A DNA stretch of 23,173 nt, taken from contig SHAI01000007.1 of the NCBI GenBank assembly GCA_004213235.1, positions 1-23,173 on the forward strand. Direction: 5' to 3'. Shown here piece after piece: positions 17,189 through 23,173 of this stretch (position 1 is its first letter; every line of letters starts with the position of its first letter). Source of the stretch: Parvularculaceae bacterium (GTDB taxonomy: Bacteria > Pseudomonadota > Alphaproteobacteria > Caulobacterales > Parvularculaceae). The notes under the pieces are model-generated. The model saw only the letters and a list, made by a program, of their open reading frames with translations, searched no databases and had not been told where the DNA came from. Made by a program: the position numbers and the translations under genes.

Positions 17189-17803
17189 GTGCGAAAGCTG
17201 GTAGCGGCGGCAGCACAGCTCAAGCGAACATCTGGGTGGGCCGATCCGCTATTTTCCTTAGCGTTCATGACAGATCACGAACGCATTCCCAACCCCGATT
17301 CTTTGCTCAACGCATTACCACAAGGCACAGCAGTTATTTTCCGCGATTATAATGCGCCTGACCGGACGAGCCTTGCGCAAAAACTATGCACCAGCGCCCG
17401 GGCAAAAGGGCTTCTATTTTTTGTTGCCGCTGACATTAAAATAGCGCGCGATGTTGGGGCCGACGGCGTTCACATTCCCGGCTTTCTTAATTCGGCAGAA
17501 CGTCGCTTGCTGGTTAAAGGGGCAAACATGACCGGTCACGAGCTAACGCTTGCCTGTCATTCCTGGTCAGATATTCAATTTGCCAATGAGATCGGCGTGG
17601 CTGCTGCGTTCTTATCACCGGCGTTCGCAACGCGCTCCCACCCGGGTGCATCGAGCCTTGGGGCGGCAAAATTCAAAACACTCGCACGGCAAGCATCGCG
17701 GCCAATTGTGGCCCTGGGCGGGGTTAAGGCGCACAATGCCTGGCAGCTATCGGCGAAAAATGTCGTCGGACTTGCTGCAATTGATGCATTTGTACAGGGA
17801 TGA
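17189..17803 (+). CDS. Thiamine-phosphate synthase / TenI-like TIM-barrel protein
   Basis: 204 residues from a GTG at 17189. The first in-frame ATG (17267) falls in what looks like the first beta strand (LFSLAFMTDHERIP) and would give only 178 residues, short for the family. TMP-synthase/TenI features are TAVIFRDY, FFVAADIKIARDVGADGVHIPG (equivalent of the ThiE GVHLGQ segment, but with IPG), ACHS, SPAFATRSHPGASSLG and PIVALGGVKAHN. ThiE joins the pyrimidine and thiazole phosphates in thiamine synthesis; TenI-type paralogues are isomerases. The altered GVH-LGQ motif makes the exact reaction uncertain. Divergent from yggS, which is also vitamin-B6 related, with the two starts almost touching. 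Ends in a strong terminator. Confidence 0.82.
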   Translation: MRKLVAAAAQLKRTSGWADPLFSLAFMTDHERIPNPDSLLNALPQGTAVIFRDYNAPDRTSLAQKLCTSARAKGLLFFVAADIKIARDVGADGVHIPGFLNSAERRLLVKGANMTGHELTLACHSWSDIQFANEIGVAAAFLSPAFATRSHPGASSLGAAKFKTLARQASRPIVALGGVKAHNAWQLSAKNVVGLAAIDAFVQG

Positions 17804-17827
17804 ACAAGCCCCCGATACAGAAACAGA

Positions 17828-17857
17828 AAAAGAGCGGACTGGACTGTCCGCTCTTTT
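17828..17857. terminator. Bidirectional rho-independent terminator
   Basis: AAAAGAGCGGAC-TGGACT-GTCCGCTCTTTT is a perfect 12-bp stem with a 6-nt loop, with T runs on both strands. It sits between the convergent ThiE-like gene (stop 17803) and porin gene (stop 17897) and would terminate both. Confidence 0.9.
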
Positions 17858-17896
17858 CCATATCCCCTCGGTTCGTCGCGGGCGCGCGGAACCGTC

Positions 17897-19180
17897 TTAA
17901 AACCGAATAGAGCTTTCAATAACAACTGTAGCAGCTTCTTCATCACCACTGCCAGCAATTGAATTTCGAGACTCTGTAAATTGCGCCGCTGCGCCCACGG
18001 TGATGCCTGGCGCGACATGATAGGTAACGCCGGCCTGTGCTGTTTGCGTGTCTTGGAAAAGCGACGGATTGACCAGGTTCGGCCCGATGATATCCGCTTC
18101 AGACCGTCCGTATCCCAGCATAATTCCCCAGTCGCCCGCATCCTCGCCGGTGCGGTAGGTTACGCCAGCATCAAATGCCAGATAATTGTCGTTTTCGCCT
18201 TCAGACAGACCCGCATTCGTGGTTTTGACAGAACCACCTATAGTGATGCCGCGATAACCGAGGTTCAGGCCGAGGGACATCGCCTCATAGTCGCCAAATA
18301 CCGGCGTTGGCTCGAGTGAATTCTCATCTGCCGAAACGTAGCTTGCACCAAAGCCAATCAACAATTCGTCTTTTGCCGAGACACGAAGACCCTTTTGATA
18401 ATAGAGCGCCGCCTCGATTGCATCATCCCAACTAGAAAGCTCATTCCGGAGCATCGCTTCTGGCGATATCAACAAGCGCTCTTCCGGAGTGCAGTTATTT
18501 TCGCTGCAATTGGAAAGTTGGGGGCTGTAAGAGACACCAAACCGCAAACTCCCCAGCGGACCACCGAGAAAGTTTGCAGGCGGAAGATATGAAATTTTTG
18601 TCGCATTTCCCGAGACATCATTCACCGTATGAACGTCATTCAGCTCGGAAAGGTCCGTTCGCCAATCATTCACATTGAATGACTGGAAAATTGTCGGCGA
18701 CTTGACCGCAAGGGTCCGCGCAACACCATGGTCTTTACCGACGATAAATTCGCCAAACGCGCCGCGCGCATAGGCATAGACACCCTGGAGAAACAGATCA
18801 CTATTGTTATTCGGCCCTAGCCCACGACCGCCGCCGATTAAGAAACTTGAATACCGGCCGCCGCCGTATATGCGCCCCGGTTGTTGCCCGTCCAACCGGG
18901 TCTCCAGAACCGCACCAACTTCGAGGCCGCTTGCGAATACGGTTGAGCCCGTAACGCGCAACTCGGCATCAATATCCCCCGCGGCGTCGCCACCGGATAC
19001 ACCAGCGACCAGACTGGCTTTCCCATCAACGTCAAATTCAACTGGATCGGCAGCGGCAGCACTGACGAACGCAAAACCACCGGCAATTCCACTCAGCAAG
19101 CTAGGAAATTTCCCACGCGCCAAAAGCTTGGCTAATTGGCCAAGCCTGACGTCGCAGCATATCAGCTCCCGCAGGGCCAT
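17897..19180 (-). CDS. Outer-membrane porin (general Gram-negative porin type)
   Basis: 427 residues. A long positively charged n-region is followed by a signal peptide (FPSLLSGIAGGFAFVSAAAA, cleavage near residue 44 before DPVEF). The mature part alternates short beta strands and Gly/Asn/Asp-rich loops. It includes FGEFIVGKDHGVARTL, characteristic of the porin constriction-loop region, and repeated GxSY/GAxY strands. It ends SSIRF with the C-terminal Phe recognised by the BAM complex. It should form a trimeric diffusion channel. Two Cys in NCSENNC could form an exposed loop disulfide. The first 20 residues are unusually long for a signal peptide, so a start further downstream is possible. 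A structured upstream region suggests regulation. Ends at the shared terminator. Confidence 0.88.
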   Translation of the reverse strand: MALRELICCDVRLGQLAKLLARGKFPSLLSGIAGGFAFVSAAAADPVEFDVDGKASLVAGVSGGDAAGDIDAELRVTGSTVFASGLEVGAVLETRLDGQQPGRIYGGGRYSSFLIGGGRGLGPNNNSDLFLQGVYAYARGAFGEFIVGKDHGVARTLAVKSPTIFQSFNVNDWRTDLSELNDVHTVNDVSGNATKISYLPPANFLGGPLGSLRFGVSYSPQLSNCSENNCTPEERLLISPEAMLRNELSSWDDAIEAALYYQKGLRVSAKDELLIGFGASYVSADENSLEPTPVFGDYEAMSLGLNLGYRGITIGGSVKTTNAGLSEGENDNYLAFDAGVTYRTGEDAGDWGIMLGYGRSEADIIGPNLVNPSLFQDTQTAQAGVTYHVAPGITVGAAAQFTESRNSIAGSGDEEAATVVIESSIRF

Positions 19181-19557
19181 TCATCACCGATCTTGGCCGA
19201 ACTCACGCATCCGGCATTAAAACAGGGCGAAGCCCAAATGGCACCGCCAGTCTCAGAAAACGCTAAACGACAAAGCTAGCCAGCTGATGAAAACACCTGG
19301 TTCACGCCGTCGCCTCTGGTTTCGGTTGAAGTATGGCACACCTTGTATGCGTTTACCAAATATTAACCGAAACCAAACGTTTACCGCGCATTCCTAAGTT
19401 TCTTGGACCGAGCCGGAACGCACGATTAGATTGTATAAAAGGTATGAAGTCGCGCCGGTCAAGAAGTGCCGGGCCTGGCGGTTGTCTAATCTGCGGTTTG
19501 TGGTAGGAAAACCACGACAGTTGAAATCAACTATGCCCCCACAGACTTGGTTGTGAA
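19181..19557. promoter_or_regulatory. 377-bp gene-free divergent region between porin and DUF3576 genes
   Basis: No convincing coding frame or tRNA is visible. The region must hold the porin promoter (minus) and probably that of the lipoprotein gene (plus). Besides the repeats listed separately, it contains small dyads: GTGGT-N6-ACCAC (about 19499-19514) and GTTGA-AA-TCAAC (19520-19531) just upstream of the lipoprotein start. TATAAA near 19434 could be a plus-strand -10 element, but a matching -35 box is not obvious. Confidence 0.5.
19317..19385. repeat. Inverted and direct repeats upstream of the porin gene
   Basis: TGGTTTCGGTT (19317-19327) and AACCGAAACCA (19365-19375) are an exact 11-bp inverted pair with a 37-nt spacer. 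CGTTTACC occurs twice in direct orientation (19350-19357 and 19378-19385), 28 bp apart, interleaved with the inverted pair. They lie 137-205 bp upstream of the porin start. They could be binding sites for a regulator acting at two positions, or the arms of a long hairpin. Confidence 0.55.
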
Positions 19558-20019
19558 ATGAATAAATCAAACAAAAACAATGCACTATTCCTTTTGCTAA
19601 GCGTAATGGCGCTGGCCTCGTGCTCTAGCGACGGGAAAGACAATCGTAATGTTGCGCTTGGTTCCTATTCGCTCGGCGGAAGCACCACGGCCACAACCGT
19701 AAACAGGTATTTGTGGGCCGCATCGCTGGAAACACTCGATTTCTTGCCGGTTTTTTCTGCCGATCCAATCGCTGGGCTCATTATCACCGATTGGTATGCC
19801 GATCCGCAGAGCCCGCAGGAACGGTTCAAACTGTCAGTTTACATTCTGGACAGTGCCCTGCGCGCCGATGCCTTGCGCATATCGGTGTTTCGCCAGTTGC
19901 AAAACCCTGAAGGCCGCTGGATCGACTCCACCGTCAACCCAGCGACGGGACGGGAAATCGAAAATGCGATCCTGACCCGCGCGCGCCAGCTGCGCCTGAA
20001 CCAGCTCGGTGAAGACTAA
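19558..20019 (+). CDS. DUF3576 domain lipoprotein
   Basis: 153 residues with a lipoprotein signal: a basic start, the hydrophobic stretch LFLLLSVMALASC, and lipidation Cys22 in LASC. The mature domain has NRYLWAASLETLDFLPVFSADP and GLIITDWYADPQSPQERFKLSVYILDSALRADALRISVFRQ, which I recognise as DUF3576, a small family of alphaproteobacterial envelope proteins of unknown function often encoded beside leuS. It is expected on the periplasmic side of the outer membrane. No good ribosome site precedes the ATG. Here it is separated from leuS by a sigma factor and a small membrane protein. Confidence 0.88.
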   Translation: MNKSNKNNALFLLLSVMALASCSSDGKDNRNVALGSYSLGGSTTATTVNRYLWAASLETLDFLPVFSADPIAGLIITDWYADPQSPQERFKLSVYILDSALRADALRISVFRQLQNPEGRWIDSTVNPATGREIENAILTRARQLRLNQLGED

Positions 20020-20064
20020 CACCAGCAGGCACTCGTCCATCGGCAAAAAAGTGCACGACCGATT

Positions 20065-20092
20065 GAACTTTTACCGGGTTAGCAAAGACTAT
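20065..20092 (+). promoter_or_regulatory. Possible ECF-type promoter upstream of the sigma factor gene
   Basis: GAACTT (20065-20070) and GACTAT (20087-20092) are 16 bp apart and end 29 bp before the sigma factor ATG. GAAC-type -35 boxes are typical of ECF promoters, and such sigma factors often transcribe their own gene. This is a pattern match only. Confidence 0.22.
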
Positions 20093-20121
20093 CCCCGTGA
20101 AAGGACAATTTTCTGCCACCG

Positions 20122-20679
20122 ATGACCCAATCTCCTGGACGCGTATTTGACGAATATCTTGTGCTGCGCGCCCAGGCAGGCGATCGCACGGCCGCAGAAC
20201 GCCTCGCGGTTCGCTGGCGGCCGCGTTTGTTGCGAACAGCGCGGCGCTTGGCGGACAAGAACGCTGCTGAGGACATTGTTCAAGACACGTGGATTGGCCT
20301 GGCGAAAGGGCTGCCGTCCTTGCGTGATCCGTCCCGGTTTCCCGCCTTTGCTTTTCGCATATTGCACCGGCGGTGCGCCGAACATATCGCAACCAAATCC
20401 GTCCAGCAGGGAAGGTCCGCAGAGGGTGCGGACGAGCTGGAAAACGTTGCTGCCGCACCAGCAGCCGATCGTGGCAGTGCCTTTTCTCGAACGGCGATAA
20501 ACGCTGCCTTTGCCTCCCTGTCGACCGATCAACGCACTGCAGCGACACTGTTTTTCGGCGAAGACCTATCCCTGCAGGAAATATCCGCGGTCACTGGCGC
20601 GCCCATCGGGACCGTTAAGTCGCGCCTGTTCCATGCCCGTCAGAAACTGAAAACAATGTTGGAAGGAGACCTCACATGA
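20122..20679 (+). CDS. ECF-type RNA polymerase sigma factor
   Basis: 185 residues. Region 2 spans about 8-85 (FDEYLVLRAQAGDRTAAERLAVRWRPRLL..., then AEDIVQDTWIGLAKGL, the core-binding and -10 part). A short linker follows. Region 4 spans about 125-180 (FASLSTDQRTAATLFFGEDLSLQEISAVTGAPIGTVKSRLFHARQKL), the helix-turn-helix that reads the -35 box. There is no region 1.1 or region 3, so it is an extracytoplasmic-function sigma factor. Its stop overlaps the start of the next gene (ATGA), so the two are translationally coupled. The membrane protein that follows is a natural candidate for its regulator. The trigger is not readable from the sequence. Confidence 0.92.
   Translation: MTQSPGRVFDEYLVLRAQAGDRTAAERLAVRWRPRLLRTARRLADKNAAEDIVQDTWIGLAKGLPSLRDPSRFPAFAFRILHRRCAEHIATKSVQQGRSAEGADELENVAAAPAADRGSAFSRTAINAAFASLSTDQRTAATLFFGEDLSLQEISAVTGAPIGTVKSRLFHARQKLKTMLEGDLT
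20661..20668 (+). promoter_or_regulatory. Strong ribosome binding site inside the sigma factor gene
   Basis: GGAAGGAG lies 7 nt before the ATG at 20676 and within the last codons of the sigma factor, supporting the overlapping start of the next gene. Confidence 0.7.
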
Positions 20680-21044
20680 CCCAGAAATTTGACGCGCGCC
20701 TTCGTGAAGCGATGTCCGCTGACGATGAAGCGTTTTTGCAATCCCTTGATGACGAACCCAGCCTGTTCGCACAGTTTGGGTCAGCCTTTTCCGGCACAAT
20801 GAAATTCTGGACCGCGTTTGCGTTCGTCCTGAGTTTTGCGATTTTTATATTTTCAATTTTCGCGCTGTTGAAACTCGCCAATGCTGAAACTCAAACGGAA
20901 CAATTTGTTTGGTTAGCCCTGTTTTTATGGGCGTCTATCGGGGTTGGCCTCACCAAAATCTGGTTCTGGCTACGGATGAACCACATTGCGAACCTGCGGG
21001 AAATGAAAAAACTGGAATTGCTTATTGTCCGCGAGCGCAGCTGA
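20676..21044 (+). CDS. Small two-helix membrane protein (DUF6768-like) coupled to the sigma factor
   Basis: 122 residues. The acidic N-terminal cytoplasmic part (about 1-42) contains MSADDEAFLQSLDDEPSLFAQF. Two membrane helices follow at about 43-68 (WTAFAFVLSFAIFIFSIFALL) and 77-99 (FVWLALFLWASIGVGLTKIWFW), then a basic tail with NHIANLREMKKLELLIVRE. It resembles the DUF6768 family, which I recall as commonly found next to ECF sigma genes in alphaproteobacteria. It overlaps the sigma gene by ATGA and has a strong ribosome site, so stoichiometric co-production is likely. A role as anti-sigma or membrane sensor is an inference; it has no zinc-binding anti-sigma motif. Confidence 0.82.
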   Translation: MTQKFDARLREAMSADDEAFLQSLDDEPSLFAQFGSAFSGTMKFWTAFAFVLSFAIFIFSIFALLKLANAETQTEQFVWLALFLWASIGVGLTKIWFWLRMNHIANLREMKKLELLIVRERS

Positions 21045-21199
21045 CCCTGGCAGATCGCGCGCCATTGCATCATCCAAGCGCCCAAGCCCCGGAGGCAACG
21101 CGCTTCGCTTCACGGCGGAAATTCCGCGCCATGCTTGATTGACCTCTGCCGACGCGTGTAGGCGTAACCGGGACACCGTTCATGCAAAAAGGCCGACCC

Positions 21200-23173
21200 A
21201 TGGCGCGCTACAATCCGAAAGAAACCGAACCCAAATGGCACCAACGCTGGGAAGCCGCCAATGCGTTCGAAACGAGAACAGATCGCGACAGGCCAAAATA
21301 TTATATTCTAGAGATGTTCCCCTATCCGTCCGGGCGCATCCATACCGGACATATCCGCAATTATGCGATGGGCGATGTGATTGCCCGGTTCAAACGGGCA
21401 AAGGGCTTTAACGTTCTTCACCCGATGGGGTGGGACGCATTTGGCATGCCAGCGGAAAACGCCGCGATGCAAACCGGCCGACACCCGGGCGAGTGGACCT
21501 ATAAAAACATCGCGGATATGCGCAGCAAGCTGAAACAGATGGGGCTTTCGCTCGACTGGAGTCGGGAGTTTGCCACCTGCGATGTGGCGTATTACCGCCA
21601 TCAGCAGAAGCTGTTTCTGGACTTTTGGGCAGCGGGCCTGGTCGAACGACGCGAAAGCGACGTCAATTGGGACCCCGTCGACATGACCGTGTTGGCCAAT
21701 GAGCAAGTCGTTGATGGCAAGGGCTGGCGCTCTGGCGCAACCGTAGAGCGCAGGAAGCTATCGCAATGGTTCCTGAAGATTACCGATAAGGCGGAGGATC
21801 TTTTAGCGGCACTCGACGATGGTCGCCTGGACGGCTGGCCGGATAATGTCCGCCTTATGCAACACAACTGGATCGGCAAATCACAAGGGTTGAAGATGAC
21901 CTTTGATTTCGCTGGTGCCAAGCCGCCCTCTGGTGACAATGGAATTGATATCTACACCACCCGTCCGGATACGCTCTTTGGTGCATCCTTTGTGGCGCTG
22001 GCACCAGATCATCCCCTCACCCAGGAACTGGCGCAAACCTCGCCAGAACTGCGCGACTTCATTGCCGAGTGCCAAAAAATCGGAACATCCGAGGAAGCAA
22101 TAGAAAAGGCCGAAAAGAAGGGCTTTGCCCTCCCTTTAAGGGTCGCGCACCCGTTCATCGCGGACAAAACGCTTCCGGTTTTTGTCGCGAATTTTATTCT
22201 CATGGGCTATGGCACGGGCGCGATTTTCGGGTGTCCTGGCCATGATCAACGTGACCATGATTTTGCCCGAAAATATGGGCTCGACATTATTCCCGTCGTT
22301 CTCCCGCCGGATACGGACGAAACAACATTTTCCGTTGCTGAAGAGCCCTATATCGGACCGGGTAAAATATTTAACTCCGAATTCCTCACCGGTTTATCCG
22401 TTGAAGACGGTATTAAATTGGCCATCGACCGGGTCTCGGAAATGGGCAAGGGCGAGGCCATGACGAACTGGCGCTTGCGCGATTGGGGCGTTTCCCGGCA
22501 ACGCTATTGGGGTTGCCCGATCCCAGCTATCCATTGCGAGACCTGCGGCGTTGTGCCGGTGCCAGACGAACAATTACCCGTGGAGTTGCCAGAAGTAGAC
22601 GCTGAGGCGTTTCAGGTCCCGGGCAATCCGCTAGACCGCGCCGAAGACTGGAAAAACGTCCCCTGCCCCAAATGCGGAAAACCGGCGCGCCGGGAGACGG
22701 ATACGTTCGATACTTTCATTGACTCAAGCTGGTATTTCGCACGCTTTGCAACGCAGCCGGAGGATCGCCCGGTTGACCCAGAGGAAGCTAATTATTGGTT
22801 GCCCGTGGACCAATATATCGGCGGGATCGAACACGCCATCTTGCATCTGCTCTATGCGCGGTTTTTCACCCGCGCCATGAACGATACCGGCTATCTCGCC
22901 ATGAAAGAGCCGTTTGCGAATGTCTTCAATCAGGGCATGGTCGTTCACGAAACATACCTCGATGCCGATGACAGCAAACCGCTGAAAGATCGCTGGCTGC
23001 AACCGGACGAGGTGGTGCGCAAAGATGGGTCATTCGTGCACGCATCAACCGGGGTGCCAGTCATTGTCGGGCCCGTTGAAAAGATGTCCAAATCGAAACG
23101 CAATGTTGTTTCGCCTGAAGACATTGTTGATCAATATGGTGCCGACGCGGCGCGATGGTTCGTGCTGTCTGAC
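21200..23173 (+). CDS. leuS: Leucyl-tRNA synthetase, 3' end outside the window
   Basis: 658 codons in view from ATG 21200, which has AAAAAGG 7 nt upstream. An in-frame ATG at 21182 is less well placed. The class I HIGH motif is HTGH at 48-51. The CP1 editing domain has TTRPDTLFG and GYGTGAIFGCPGHDQRDHDFA. The region NWRLRDWGVSRQRYWGCPIP is followed by a zinc-ribbon pair (HCETCG ... CPKCGKPA). DSSWYFARF, YIGGIEHAILHLLYARF and KMSKS (628-632) complete the active site. It charges tRNA-Leu with leucine and edits mischarged products. The anticodon-binding and C-terminal domains are missing because the sequence ends. It follows the sigma/DUF6768 pair by 155 bp, which hold only a short GCGGAA-A-TTCCGC dyad (21115-21127). 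Confidence 0.97.
   Translation, partial: MARYNPKETEPKWHQRWEAANAFETRTDRDRPKYYILEMFPYPSGRIHTGHIRNYAMGDVIARFKRAKGFNVLHPMGWDAFGMPAENAAMQTGRHPGEWTYKNIADMRSKLKQMGLSLDWSREFATCDVAYYRHQQKLFLDFWAAGLVERRESDVNWDPVDMTVLANEQVVDGKGWRSGATVERRKLSQWFLKITDKAEDLLAALDDGRLDGWPDNVRLMQHNWIGKSQGLKMTFDFAGAKPPSGDNGIDIYTTRPDTLFGASFVALAPDHPLTQELAQTSPELRDFIAECQKIGTSEEAIEKAEKKGFALPLRVAHPFIADKTLPVFVANFILMGYGTGAIFGCPGHDQRDHDFARKYGLDIIPVVLPPDTDETTFSVAEEPYIGPGKIFNSEFLTGLSVEDGIKLAIDRVSEMGKGEAMTNWRLRDWGVSRQRYWGCPIPAIHCETCGVVPVPDEQLPVELPEVDAEAFQVPGNPLDRAEDWKNVPCPKCGKPARRETDTFDTFIDSSWYFARFATQPEDRPVDPEEANYWLPVDQYIGGIEHAILHLLYARFFTRAMNDTGYLAMKEPFANVFNQGMVVHETYLDADDSKPLKDRWLQPDEVVRKDGSFVHASTGVPVIVGPVEKMSKSKRNVVSPEDIVDQYGADAARWFVLSD

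Noticed and set aside
19934..20548. 204-residue minus-strand frame over the sigma factor gene, and a 147-residue one beside it
   Set aside because: The plus-strand frame shows clear sigma region 2 and 4 motifs. The antisense peptides are rich in Arg, Gln and Cys and have no recognisable domain.
21115..21127. GCGGAA-A-TTCCGC as a terminator before leuS
   Set aside because: The loop is too small and no T run follows on either strand.

Overview
This window looks like chromosomal DNA of a Gram-negative alphaproteobacterium. The evidence is the pairing of a DUF3576 lipoprotein gene with leuS, the leucyl-tRNA synthetase editing-site variant GTGAIFGCPGHDQRDHDFA, an outer-membrane porin ending in Phe, and a complete type I secretion system (T1SS). 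I cannot fix the order or genus; the base composition is moderate, roughly half G+C by eye.

Region 1 (1-14948) is a T1SS locus built around a giant RTX protein. The minus strand carries hlyD (membrane fusion protein), a tolC-like outer-membrane channel gene, then the RTX cargo gene. The cargo gene starts at 8891 and is still open at position 1, so at least 2963 codons are in view and the C-terminus with its secretion signal is missing. The ABC exporter gene is transcribed divergently on the plus strand from a shared 125-bp intergenic region. It has a C39-like N-terminal domain with no cysteine. The cargo has about 420 residues of non-repetitive N-terminus, then at least 29 tandem Ca2+-binding modules. 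The module lengths fall on discrete values: 79 or 97 residues, with one of 70. The steps are exact multiples of the 9-residue RTX repeat.

Region 2 (14992-17803) holds four ordinary genes: a short-chain dehydrogenase (C-factor-like), an OmpR-type response regulator with no visible kinase partner, a YggS/PLPBP-type PLP protein, and a divergently oriented ThiE/TenI-like protein. The last two start within a few bases of each other. A near-perfect bidirectional terminator at 17828-17857 separates the ThiE-like gene from the convergent porin gene.

Region 3 (17897-23173) contains the porin gene (minus) and, on the plus strand, a DUF3576 lipoprotein, an ECF sigma factor translationally coupled to a small two-helix membrane protein (DUF6768-like), and leuS running off the right edge. 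The 377-bp gene-free stretch between porin and lipoprotein carries an 11-bp inverted repeat and an 8-bp direct repeat upstream of the porin.

Functionally, the T1SS genes probably export the RTX giant to the cell surface or medium as a Ca2+-folded adhesin or matrix protein. The rest are housekeeping and envelope-stress or regulatory genes. No tRNA, rRNA, CRISPR array, IS element or phage gene was seen.
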